Assembly (NCBI RefSeq): GCF_000188695.1
Contig: NW_004754918.1
Coordinates: 909,844-941,886, forward strand
Direction: 5' to 3'
DNA from: Salpingoeca rosetta
Lineage: Eukaryota; Opisthokonta; Choanoflagellata; Craspedida; Salpingoecidae
Length of the DNA stretch: 32,043 nucleotides
Shown here: positions 1-10,827 of the stretch, one piece after another
Layout: each line of letters begins with the position of its first letter
Numbering within the stretch: position 1 is the first letter of the stretch
Position numbers and translations under genes: made by a program
Notes under the pieces: generated by a model
Seen by the model: the letters and a program-made list of their open reading frames with translations, nothing else
Told to the model about the DNA's origin: nothing
Databases searched by the model: none

Positions 1-123
1 CCACGCTCATTTCTGGCGACACCAACCAACAGCAGCGACAGACGACAACAGTGACTTAGGAGAAACACAGGCGTTTGAGGCCCACTGCAAAGAGAGAACA
101 ACAAAGAAGGGAGGAGAGGAACG

Positions 124-985
124 ATGCCGCGTCGGAGCAAGAGGCAGGCTGAGAAAGAGGAGGAAGAGGCGAAGAAGAGCAAGCTCAGCGATGGCTGGAA
201 GATGAGCTGGGAAGAGGCCGGGGGAGCCAAGATCAAAGGCGTGGCTCCGCTCCTGGTGTATGATGGCGAGGACGCGTTGAAGAGCTCTGTTGTGGCGGGG
301 TTTGACATGGATGGCACCATCATCAAGACCAAATCTGGGCGCCGTTTCCCAACAGGCCCTTCGGATTGGGTGTTCTGGGACGACGCCGTGATCAAGAAGC
401 TGCGGGACTTGCACAGCAACAACACCAAGATTGTCTTCTTCACCAACCAGGCCGGTATTGAGAAGAAGAACACCTCCGTCTCCTCCATCACCTCCAAGAT
501 TGGTATGACACGTGGTGGTGGTGGTGGTGCTGTGGTGTGTTTGTGTGTATGTGTGTGTATGTGTGTGTATGTGTGTGTGTTTGTGTGTGCGTGAGTGTGT
601 AAATGCACGCGCTTGACACGGAATATGCCCCCCCCCCCACTCACACACGTGCACACACTGACACAAACACATTGACACAAACACACACACTCACACACAC
701 AAATACGCACGCTTTCCTTGCCTCGTGTCATTCGCAGAGGACATTCTGGAGACGCTTGGCTTCCCCGTGACGGTGTTGGTGTGCACTGGTCACAACCACT
801 ACCGCAAGCCGAGCATTCGCCTCTGGGAGTATTTTGCAGAGCACTGCAACGACGGTGGCGAAATCGACCTGCAGAGGGTGCGGTGAAGTCAAAGTGAAGT
901 GAGGTGCACGTGCGCTCTGCTGCTTTGGAAACGTCGTGGTTGCGTTGCAGCGTGAACAACCTCTGCCAACTCACACTGACACACT

Positions 986-1050
<65 letters not shown>

Positions 1051-1150
1051 NNNNNNNNNNNNNNNNNNNNNNNNNNNNNNNNNNNNNNNNNNNNNNNNNN
1101 NNNNNNNNNNNNNNNNNNNNNNNNNNNNNNNNNNNNNNNNNNNNNNNNNN

Positions 1151-1196
<46 letters not shown>

Positions 1197-2242
1197 ACAC
1201 ACACACACGCACAGTCCGTGTTTGTGGGTGATGCTGCTGGCCGCTCCAAGGACTGGAAGCCGGGCATGAAGAAGGTGCGTGCAGCATGTGGCTGCGGCCG
1301 TGGTTGTGGGTAGCGAGTGAATGTAGAGCATTTGTGGGTGTGGCTGCATTAACAGCTGTGGCTGTGGGTTTTGTGCTCACGTGCTCGCCTGTGCTGCTTC
1401 CACCACCATAATCGCCAAGTAGGATTTCAGCTGCACCGACCGCATGTTTGCAGCCAACATTGGTGTTCCATTCCACACACCGGAGGAGGTGGGGCATAAC
1501 GTTGCAGATGATGGTGTTGCCTGCGCATGGCTGTTTTGCTTCCCCTCACTTGTTCACACACACACACACACACACACACACTACACTACACACACACTCA
1601 TCCAAATACACATCCACGCGCCACTGCGTCAGTTCTTCTTGGACGAGCCCAAGGCGACAAAGTACGAGTGGCGGGCTGCTGATCCGGGCAAGCTGCTGGC
1701 AGCGTCTGTATCCTCACCGCGCGACATGTCACACATCACCAAGAAGGCCCCGCCCACAGAGATGGTGTGTGTGTATGTGTGTGTGTCTGCCTGCCTGCCT
1801 GCCTGCCTCTCCCTCCCTCACTCCTCAATTCCGCCCCACTCTCGTCCCTCCCTCTGTCTGTGCACCCCTCTCTCTCTCTCTCTCTTTTTCACCGCCCCCC
1901 CCCACCACTCGCTGTCACCAGATTGTACTTGTTGGCTCGCCCGCGTCTGGCAAGTCCACGTTTGCAGAGCGCCACCTCAAACCACACGGATATGTGATTG
2001 TGAACCGGGACACGCTGGGCACTATGGCAAAGTGTGAAAAGGCGGCGGCCAAGGCGCTGGAGGACGGACAGAGTGTGGTGGTGGACAACACAAACCCAGA
2101 CCCAGCCAGCAGAGCCAAGTTCATCCAAATCGCAACCAAGCACTCGGTAATCGTTTTTGTATCTGGGGTTGTGCGTTTGCCTTTTTTTGGCTTACCTGCC
2201 CTTGTTGCCAACTTATTATGGTGCTGCATGACACACACACAC

Positions 2243-2281
<39 letters not shown>

Positions 2282-2346
2282 TCACAAACACACACACACA
2301 CACACTGCTCACAAACACACACTGCTCACAACGCACACACTGCTCA

Positions 2347-2392
<46 letters not shown>

Positions 2393-2891
2393 TCACAACG
2401 CATGTCAACACCACCCGGCCTTTACATGGTGACCAGGTTCCTGTGCGCTGCGTTGAGTTGACGACACCGCGCGATGTTGCGTCACACCTCAATTACTTTC
2501 GCGCAATCCTCACAGACGGAAAGCGGCGCCGCATTCCAGACGTCGCATTCAACTCCTTCAGGTGCGTTGCACGTGTTGTCGCATGGGTGTGCAGCGGGTG
2601 TGTTGTGTTGTGTGTGTGTTGCTTGTTGCTTGTTGTGTGTGTGTTGTGTGTGGTGTTTTGTGTGTTGTGTGTTTGTTTGTTCAGCTTGCAGCCGTATGTC
2701 CCCATCAGACGCTCGCCCCCTCCCGCAACCATCACACACGCCCCCCCTAAACTTTGCGCAGGAGCAAGTACAAGGCACCGAGCGCGGGCGAAGGGTTTGA
2801 TGAGGTGATCAAGGTTGAGTTTGTGCCAGAATTCCATGGCCACAACAAAACTCGCGCGCGTGAGCTGTTTGCACACTGGCAGAGCGGCTGA
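124..2891 (+). CDS. PNKP: Polynucleotide kinase 3'-phosphatase (PNKP), no FHA domain
   Basis: Repairs DNA strand-break ends in the nucleus by removing 3'-phosphates and phosphorylating 5'-hydroxyls before ligation. Eight exons read as one frame of 418 aa: 124-502, 738-877, 1215-1274, 1423-1488, 1633-1764, 1922-2146, 2437-2561, 2762-2891; all introns are GT-AG. The phosphatase (HAD) domain starts near residue 58 with GFDMDGT (D61 and D63 the expected nucleophile and acid/base pair), followed by FFTNQAGI, a YRKP motif, VGDAAGR and DFSCTDRMFA. The kinase half starts near residue 260 with the P-loop GSPASGKST, then VNRDTLG and DNTNPD. The start is the first ATG, followed by a basic/acidic stretch (RRSKRQ) that may be a nuclear signal. 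About 55 residues precede the phosphatase, so the N-terminal FHA domain of animal PNKP is absent, as in fission yeast Pnk1. The gene converges on the P5B ATPase gene. Family assignment is very secure; individual exon borders are predictions. Confidence 0.95.
531..705. repeat. TG-rich then CA-rich tracts inside PNKP intron 1
   Basis: The first PNKP intron (503-737) starts with a TG-rich stretch (about 531-600), passes a short run of C (629-638) and ends with a CA-rich stretch (about 640-705). The two halves are roughly complementary and could pair in the pre-mRNA. Confidence 0.8.
985..1208. repeat. (CA)n microsatellite interrupted by a 100-N assembly gap
   Basis: Pure (AC)n runs flank an N block at 1051-1150 on both sides. 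The block is exactly 100 N, which looks like a placeholder for a gap of unknown size. It lies in PNKP intron 2 (878-1214), so no coding sequence is lost in the model used here. The repeat runs nearly to the acceptor of exon 3 (CAG at 1212-1214). Confidence 0.95.
2229..2400. repeat. (CA)n with repeated CTGCTCACAA units, PNKP intron 6
   Basis: Intron 6 (2147-2436) holds (CA)n blocks separated by five copies of a CTGCTCACAA/ACGC unit at irregular spacing. The pattern looks like microsatellite expansion with an internal interruption that was copied along. Confidence 0.85.
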
Positions 2892-3442
2892 TGATCATGC
2901 AGACCTCACTCTCAATCGGGGCCCTCCTCATCTGTTGCCTGTGTCTCGCTCGCGTTCGTTGGTTCGTTATCGCTAGCGCTGACGCTGCTGCTGCTGTTAT
3001 TGCTGCTGATGTCTCTTGTTCTCCTTCCCTTCACCCCCCCCCCCAACAACTTGTCAACTGGTGTCGCATTGACGCGCATCTTGCTTGGTGCTGCCACTGC
3101 ATTTACTACTCCGCACATACACGCACGAACAAAAGAAGGAAACGTGCAAGCTCAAAACCACAAAGACACGATGAGACCGAAACAACCGCTGTTTTTAAGA
3201 CATTTGTACGCGGGCGCGCACACACGCATCTATGATGCGGTCGACAAGAGCAAAGATGGACAACAAACACATGGCGTGTAACGAGCCAACAACATATGCG
3301 CATACGTGTACACACAAAGTGTACACATACGTATGCACGACGAATGTACACACAAAGTGCACACACACACACACACGCACACACAAAGTGCACACACACA
3401 CACACACGCACACACACACACACAAAGTACACAGAGAGATCA
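2892..3442. other. Convergent intergenic spacer between PNKP and P5B ATPase
   Basis: No gene is seen. It must hold both 3' UTRs. No AATAAA signal is evident on either strand. From about 3310 to 3436 there is a CA-rich array with four to five copies of a CACAAAGTGCACAC-like unit separated by (CA)n. Read on the minus strand this is (TG)n beginning about 20 bases after the ATPase stop codon. Confidence 0.7.
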
Positions 3443-5851
3443 TCATGCGGTGCTGTCTGTGCCGCTGTCCATGCGCATGGCGACCTTGCCCACGGCCCAA
3501 TCCGAGACAATCACCTCCTTGGCCACCTCCTTGTACTTGTTCTTGTACGCGCGCTTTCGTCGCAGCGCCCGCACAGCCTGGCGGAACACACTGCTCATCA
3601 CCACCAGCCGCTCAAGCGAGTAGCTCACAATGAAGTTGCCCACAGCGAGCGCCAGCAGCCACAGCCGGAACCGCGGGCTGGGCAGGTGCACAATCTGCAG
3701 CACATCGGCGAGCCACCCGGACGGGTGCAGCACGAGGAACGCGTCCAGTGCAAGCAGCACAACCACGACGCCAAGATACCACAGGTTGGACGCCAAGCCC
3801 GCGCGGAACGGTTTGGAGATGCTGAATGCAATCGACACCCACACGTACTGGAAGTTGGCGACGAGAAACACAACCGTGTTCTCAAAGCCCTCAATGTTGT
3901 CCTTGTGGGCATCGGGCTTGAGCGGAACAAACCACGACTGCTGCTGCAGGAGGATGGACGCGCCAGCCTGGAACAGCATGTGCACGCTGATCTGCATCAG
4001 CAGCGACACAATGATGATGGCGGTGACGAGCGAGCCGGCAGGGCGGCGCTTGGAGAGCTTGGTGTACGGGCCAGTGCGACCCATGCTCACCGCAAGCGAC
4101 AGAATCACAAACAGATCCACATACAGGTACTCAAAGTCGCCCAGGTTGCTGTCAATCCAATACAGGATGAGCACGCTCGTAAACTCAACGAAGCTGTACA
4201 GCGCCATAAACTTGAAGCAGCTGAACGACGTCACCAGCGCACACCGACCCTCGCGAATCAGCGTCTGCACGCAGTCAATGTCCGGCACCGTGGAGGTGAA
4301 CGGCGCCGCAACAGACGCCTCCGCCTCCGAGAGCGACACGCCAACGTGCGCGGCCTTGAGCGCCCCGCAGTCGTTGGCGCCGTCACCACACATGCCGACA
4401 CAGTACCCGAGCTCAATCAGGTCCTCAATGAGCTGCGTCTTCTGGTCAGGCGACATGCGCGCAAACACCGTGCCGCTCACAATCAGCCGCTGGTAGTCCT
4501 CAAAGCAGTGCTTGCGCAGCATGGCAAGCTCGGCGCCAGACACGGCAATGGAGATCTTGGGCGCGCGCGCATGGTGCTTGCTGCGCCACGTGGAAGCCGG
4601 TGGCTGCCCTGCAAGCTTGGTGAAGCGCACGAACTGCAGGCCATCCGGCTCCATGCCAACGTCCACGCGAGCGTCAGTGTCAATCAGCTCCAGCACCAGC
4701 TTGTAGCGGCTGTCGCTGGACGACGTGCACGATGATGACGATTGCGATGATGAGGACGATGATGTCTTTGCTGCCCCGTTCTTGCCCCGCCTCTTGTTCT
4801 TGTCTCGGTTGCTGCTGCTGCTGCTGCTGCTGCTTCCACCATAGGCGACATCATCATCGTCGTCGTCGTCGTCATCGTATGAGTCATCATCGCCAGCATC
4901 GTCATCACGCCTGTCAGCAGCAGCGCTGCTGTGTCCGTGTCGGCTGCCATCACCACCACCAGTGCTACTGCCGTTCATGCACAGCTGCAGGGGCGCCTCT
5001 GCTGGCCTGTGCAGCATGCGCCACTGCGAATCGCGCGCGTCAATCACGTGCGCCTGCACCAGCACGCCCTGCTCCGGCACCATGCCGCACGTCTTGGCCA
5101 CGCTGCACGCCGTGAGGATGTTGTCCCCCGTGATCATGAGGGAGCGGATGCACGCGTTGGACAGCTTCTCAATGGTGGCCGCCGTGCGCGGCTTCACTCG
5201 GTTCTCAAAGATGGTGAAGCCAAGTAGCGTGAGCTTGCTCTCAATCACGTCTCGTGTCAGCGCCTTGGCCTCGGCCCACGACCCAGGCACCTCCCGCCCA
5301 GCAACAGCGAGCACCCGCAGGCCCTGCTGCGTGTATGTGCGCAGCTGCTCGTGGAAGTCCGTGGGCACGGTGGCCGGGTCGCACAGCTTGGCCACGCGCT
5401 CTGGGGCGCCCTTGACGTAACAGTACACGGGGCCTTCCTGCACCCCGTGCGCTGGCGTGCTCACACACGAGCCAACGAGCACAGCCATGCGCTGGTTGCG
5501 ACTGGAAAAGGTGTAATGCTTCAGCACAGCCAGGCCAGACGACGTCATTTGGTTCCACGGATGCACGCGTGACGCAGGGCTGTTGGTGGCGGTGCTGCCC
5601 GCGTTGGCAGCATGCTCCTCCGCACCATCGCCATCAGCGCCGCTGTTGTCGTTGTTGACGTCACCGCTGGTGCTGCCGTGCCCGCTGGTTGGCGCTGTGG
5701 AATCCGACCAGGCTGTTGTCCGTTTTGTGCCGCTATGGCCGTTGCCCCAGATATCGCTATCACCATCATCGTCACAGGCACCGATGTCGTTGTGGCTGCA
5801 GCCATCAGCGGAGGATTCGGTGTATCGCGCATGGCGTCGTCCTCGCGTGTG

Positions 5852-5887
<36 letters not shown>

Positions 5888-7682
5888 GTCCTTGCCGTTG
5901 CCTTTGTTCTTGCGCGACTGCAGCACAAACGCGGCGTCGTGGTCATCGGGCGGGTGCACATACGTGTACGGCGCAGCGATGGACGGCACGTACGCGTGCT
6001 CTGCGTCGCCAGGCTCAGACAGCCGCCACCTCGTTGCCTCAAACAGCTGCACTTCAAGCGGATCGCCAACAAGGTCCTGCCGCGGCAGCGCGTGGTTCGT
6101 GTGCACGTGTGCCGATGCGTTTGCCGGCGACGACCCGCGGCCGCTGCCGCTCCGGCTGCTGCGCGTGCTGCCGACACTGCTGCCGACGGCGCTCCCAGCG
6201 CTGCTGCCCGTTGTGCTGGCGTTGCGCGACCACGCGGGTGCGCCGTCTCGCAGCGTGCGGTGCCCAGGCGTTGGGTCTGCCTCTTCCAGCATCGACAGCA
6301 GCTCAGGCATCGTCGTGTCGGCGCTCTTCTTCAGCACCGCCAGCGAGTGGCACGATGCACACGCTCCGAGCATGCCCAGCGCCGAGGGTGCACCGTACAG
6401 CGTGCCAGACTGGTTGAGGGCCTCGAATCGGCGCGTGGTCGTGTCGACATCGCGCATGCCCCACAGGTGCAGCCCGTCCTCGGTCAGCGTGCCCGTCTTG
6501 TCAAAGCAGAACAGCTTCAGCTTGCCGGCCACCTGTCGACATGCGGGTGTGGATGTGTGAGTGTGTGAGAGAGTGAGAGTGAGAGTGAGTGTGAGTGTGT
6601 GAGTGTGTGAGTGTGTGTAAAAGCGAGTTGTGTGATGACAGTGGCCACCACACCGCACAACATGTGCGTGGTGAGTGCGGTTCGTACGTTGACGCGGGGC
6701 GGGGAGATGCAGAAGATCTTCTGTTTCTTGAGGCGGGCGAGCGCGTACATGGTCCCAATCGTCATTGCAGCAGGGAGTGCAGGGGGAACAACCTGACAGA
6801 GAGAAGGAGAGAGAAGGAGGAGGAGAGGAAGGAGGTTGCAGTTGGTGTGAGCGAGCGCGCGAGCGAAGAAGTGTGCAAAACCGCACACGAAATGCAGACA
6901 CACAGACACAAGTTCAGGCACACAACTAGCAGACATAACCCAGACACAGACACAGACACAGACACAGACACAGACACAGACACACACACACACACACAAG
7001 CGCCAGCAGGTGCTGGCGTACGGTGGTGATGAGGTCGAGGCCCCGGACGACAATGTGGTCGACAGAGACGCCGTGACGTTGCAGCACGACAATCGTGTAC
7101 GCAAACCCGGCCAGCGCAAGCACGCCCAGCACCATCAGGAACTTGAGGCCGTCCTCGTAGAAGCGGAACCGCGTTCCTTTCGGGTACAAGATAGACCGCA
7201 CGAGCTGTCCTTTGCTCGTGTTGAACCCCGTGCGAACAACAATCGCCCGCACAACAGGGGTGCGGCGCTGCATGACAAATGTGCCGCGGAAGAGCGTGTG
7301 CGCCCTGTGTGTCGTCGGTGCGTACTCATGCTCCACTTCAACAGCATCTGTTGGCAGACATGTCTTGGTGACAGGCACGCTCTCGCCGGTGAGCATGGAC
7401 TCATTGACAAGACACCCGCCCAGCACAATGGCGGCGTCACACGGCATCTCGGCACCCTCCTCAATCTCAACCATGTCGCCAGGCAGCAGCTGCGTCGCAT
7501 CCACCTCCTGTTGGAAGCAAAGGATGGAAAGGATGGAAAGGGAGGAAAGGGAGGAAAGGAAGCAAGGAAGGAAGCAAGGAAGGTTGGATGAGAATACGCG
7601 GCCTCAAAGCATGACCAGCCGATTCAAAATCAAGGGCAAACAGACGTACGCAAGAGGCACACACCCATTCACTCGCCCCCCC

Positions 7683-7733
<51 letters not shown>

Positions 7734-9381
7734 ACACGCTCACACGCATACCTCTGTGAGAACGTCGGTGTTGGGGTCGTGCGAGGGGTGGATGCGCTTG
7801 ATGCGCGCGTGAAATGCGGCCATGTCGTGCAGTTTCTCTGCGTTTCGCCGCGTCTCCACCAACGTGAGGACAACCGAGACGAGCGAGATGAAGAAGATGC
7901 AACCGGCGTAGTAGTAGTACTCGTCAATGCACCACAGCCCAATTGCAAACGCTTGGAACAGATAGAACGGCGTCAGCACTTCGTCAATCAGCAGCGCAAA
8001 GTACGACTTGACCTGCGCCCGCGAATGTATGCAAATCAGTACGTGAGTGAGGGCGGTTGTGTGGTTGTGCGTGCGCGCAATGTTGCATGTGCACGCCCGT
8101 GCGTTTGGATGGGCAAACAAAGACAAACGCGGACGGATCAGAAGCGCAATGGTGCGGAATGCCATGCACATGAACGCCATGGTGCAGCGCACGATCGCCC
8201 ACTGTATGTGCAGCAGCGCTGACCTCAACATCGATGCTGTTTGCACCGTGCAGAAACTCGTCTTCAGACACCTCCACATCCCTGGCCACGCACACACACA
8301 CACGCACGCACATGCATGTATCCACGTGTTGAGTGAGTGGGTGAAGTGAGTTGGTGTGTGGAAGCGCAGGTGCGTCAGGGCGTGTGCTTCGAATGATTGA
8401 AGCAGCGGCAGCGAGCGGCAAGCGTGTGCAGTCCGTAAAAGTCCGGAAGCAACAGCCTCAACACCAACAACATCACCACCCTCTTCCCCCTCCTGGCTGG
8501 TAAGCCGCCCACCTCGGCTTGTGTACAAGGGCGTGCAGCTTGGCAATGGTCGTGTGCTGCGAGAGATCGACCACGCGCACAAACGTCGACGTGTCCATGT
8601 CCAGCACAAACCGCACATGGCGATGCTCAAAGGCAATCATCTTGGCGGCGTTGGGTGCTGCCGGTGTGTATGTGCGCACGCGTTCCACGCCCTGGCCTTT
8701 GCTGCGGCGGGTGACCACCAGCACGTCCGCGCGGCCAACACGGCAGCAGGTGGTCTGCAGCATCGCAGACCACGTCGGCTTCCACTTGCACACGAGCGGC
8801 AACAGCCCAACGGTGAGCAGCGTCAGCAGCCAGTACAACAGCTGCTTGCCGGTCACATACCGCCGGCAGTCAACCTGGGATGGAGGGCAGAGGCAGCAGG
8901 GGTTGAGGCAGTGAGTGGGGTATTGGGCGGCAGGTGTGAGCTGGGGGATCAAGGTTGAGGGGCAGGGGGGGGGCAAGAGACAGCCACGTCATGGTCTCCC
9001 ACATGCACTGGAGAGAGATCAGAAGAGTGGGCATGGGATGAGAGGGGGGGGGGAGCAAGCTCTGCAAGCAGACCCGCGGACACAGACACAATACACACAG
9101 ACACACCACACCACACCACACCACACCACACCACACCACACCACACCACACCACACCACACCACACCACAACACAACACAACACAACACAATACGCACAC
9201 ACACACACACACACCATACAGTGCCGGGTGGACTCACGTAGATGGGCGGGTCATCGTCTTCAAAGTCAGCGTGCGGGAGAACGTCGCACGCAACCCGATA
9301 GGGGCGCCTCCACACAGAGTCGGCTGGATCTGGTGAGCTGCCAACCAGCGGCGCGTGCGCCGTGCCATACGACTTGGCCAT
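3443..9381 (-). CDS. P5B-type ATPase (ATP13A2/3/4/5 family)
   Basis: A P-type ATPase of the P5B class; animal members such as ATP13A2 export polyamines from lysosomes or late endosomes. Minus-strand exons: 9381-9238, 8874-8513, 8281-8224, 8012-7752, 7507-7022, 6792-6688, 6532-3443, giving 1501 aa; every junction keeps frame. The first in-frame ATG was taken as the start. Visible landmarks: N-terminal hydrophobic segment ([17 protein letters not shown]), LTGES near 314, the P5B-specific helix-4 motif PPALPAA near 440 (P5A has PPELP), [11 protein letters not shown] with catalytic D483, GDPLE near 628, KGAPE near 846, TGDN near 940, [19 protein letters not shown] near 1188, then about six membrane spans from 1240 to 1460. 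The family is usually about 1150-1250 aa; the excess is low-complexity insertions in cytosolic domains (about 572-620, 677-802, 992-1080: Ser, Asp, Ala and Gly runs). Which vertebrate paralogue it matches best, its substrate and its membrane cannot be read from sequence. Confidence 0.95.
5848..5886 (-). repeat. Trinucleotide tract coding polyalanine in the P5B ATPase
   Basis: A GCA/GCT-type triplet run encodes about eleven alanines within a disordered insertion between the phosphorylation site and the KGAPE nucleotide-binding motif. It lies in the large last exon, in frame. Confidence 0.85.
6943..7000. repeat. (CAGACA)n / (CA)n tract in P5B ATPase intron 5
   Basis: Hexamer-like GACACA repeats run into (CA)n. 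On the coding (minus) strand it is a TG-rich tract starting about 20 bases after the donor at 7021. Confidence 0.8.
7516..7586. repeat. Purine-rich GGAAAGGAT/GGAAGCAA repeats, P5B intron 4
   Basis: A purine tract on the plus strand made of short degenerate repeats. On the coding (minus) strand it is a long pyrimidine tract just upstream of the acceptor of exon 5 (AG at 7509-7508), so it probably serves as the polypyrimidine tract. Confidence 0.75.
7685..7731. repeat. (CA)n microsatellite in P5B intron 4
   Basis: About 23 uninterrupted CA units. On the coding strand this is (TG)n starting some 20 bases downstream of the donor at 7751. Confidence 0.9.
9104..9190. repeat. CCACA pentanucleotide array in P5B intron 1
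   Basis: About 13 perfect tandem CCACA units (about 9106-9170) followed by four ACACA variants and a short (CA)n. It fills the 5' part of intron 1 (9237-8875) on the coding strand, where it reads TGTGG. Confidence 0.9.
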
Positions 9382-10827
9382 ATGGGGGAGCAAGCGGGAG
9401 AGCAGTAGTTGTCGCAGTAAAGTGAAGGCAAAGGGGTCAAGGCGTGTGAGCGAGATGGGCCGCTCAGTGGCAAGCCTCGACGTGAAGGAGGGAAGGAAGA
9501 ACAAGTAGTTGTGCACACACGTGTGTGATGCAGGGGGAAAGAGACTAGCTGTGAAAGTTGAGTCACAATGTGTGTGATGTGCTGTGTCACTGCGTTTTGG
9601 CGTGTGATGTGAACACAAAACCACACGCAGACCAGGATGCTTGAGAACAAGAAGCAACCGCTTGAAAACAGCGAGTACGATCAACAAGGAAGAAGGTTAA
9701 CAGCACACGCTACAATGCGAAAAGGGGAGGAGGATGGCGGTGAACGCTATGAGTGCGCAAACGTCGAGGGGAGTGGAAGGGTGAGACAGGGAGGGGGTTC
9801 TTAGGAATGTTCCTGAGCGGGACTCGGCCTTCGTTTGAAGAAAAACAGGGGACGATGGTCGAAGAAGAAGAAGAAGATGGAGCGAGAGGGACGGAAGAAG
9901 AAGAGCGGAGGGGTTGAACGTTGGCGTTGAGCGGGTGTCAGCTAACTCCGGGAGGACACGCGAGTGTGAAAACGTCCAGCATTGTAGGAAGCAAGAGGGC
10001 GGTGGCGTGTACCAAAAGCTTGAGTACAAGCTTTCGGTACGCGCTCAAGAATATGCCGGGCTGCCAGAGAAGGGCGACGGCTCACGACGGGAATGAGGAT
10101 GGCGCTTGTTGTTGAGCCTCTCCGTATGTGAGTGTGCGTGCTCCGATCACGACAAAGCCAAAAAGGCCTGCGAGCGCGCGCACGATCAAAATCAAAACAC
10201 AGCGAGATGGGTGGTCAGGGGCGGAACGAAGGTGAGGAAACAGGGCTCTGTGATGGACAACGACTCAGCCGTGTCTGAAAAGCTGGCCCGTGCAAGCCGG
10301 GGAAACAGGAGCGTGGGCAGGGGGTGCGTGCTGTGTGCCTCCTCCCCCACCTCCCTTTGTGCATGCATTTATCAAACGCACCAACTCCCAACGGCGATGG
10401 CACGGCAATGAGGGGTGAGGAAGAAGTGTGCGTCGTGTGTGTTGAAGGAAGGAAGGTAGGTTGTTGTTGGTGTGCAGCATGCATCGAGGCACAAGAAATG
10501 CGGCGTGTAGAGAATTTTCGAATATCTTCTTGTAATTGTCCACAGACATTTGCCAAGGAGCAAGTGCGCAAGAGCAGAGACAACAGCTGCAAGAGTAAGC
10601 GTTGTGGGCTGAAAGTGGTGGAAGGGCGGACAGATGCGATGTGGTGTGTGTGTGTGTGTGTGTGTGTGTGTGACGTGATGATGTGAGTGCGACGACGACG
10701 ACGTGATGATTGGCATTTGATGTTGTGACGACATGATGTGACACTGTGCTATCGCAACAACGACACCACACCACACTGCACGACGTTCATCACCGACACA
10801 CAAACAGACAAACCGTAATCGTCAGTC
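9382..10827. other. Divergent spacer between P5B ATPase and PDCD5; unresolved
   Basis: This region should contain the 5' ends and promoters of both flanking genes. No gene could be assigned. It holds a purine-rich stretch (about 9840-9915), a (GT)n run at 10644-10672 and a GACGAC run near 10691. Several short open segments look partly coding: on the minus strand an ATG at 10549 opens 94 codons to 10265, and hydrophobic open segments lie at about 10208-10085 and 10060-9942. On the plus strand short open stretches at about 10252-10320 and 10546-10593 are bounded by splice-like signals. None matches a family I know. A small spliced gene or 5' UTR exons are possible. Confidence 0.5.

Noticed and set aside
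985..1313. Peptides of Thr-His or Val-Cys repeats read from (CA)n/(TG)n tracts across the window
   Set aside because: Translations of dinucleotide repeats in introns and spacers, open in all frames by nature of the repeat.
2229..2400. CRISPR-like spacing of CTGCTCACAA units
   Set aside because: Units are short, spacers are pure (CA)n of variable length, and the locus is a spliced eukaryotic intron.
1448..2461. Long plus-strand open frame of about 337 codons
   Set aside because: It runs through PNKP exons and introns; the middle is translated (CA)n giving Thr-His repeats. Only the part around GSPASGKST is coding.
3296..4735. Plus-strand open frame of about 479 codons opposite the P5B ATPase
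   Set aside because: Antisense shadow of the GC-rich last exon; no family motif, while the minus strand has a full set of P-type ATPase motifs.
3443..9381. P5A ATPase (ATP13A1/Spf1) identity
   Set aside because: The helix-4 motif is PPALPAA, typical of P5B, not PPELP, and [13 protein letters not shown] with [15 protein letters not shown] is the P5B form.
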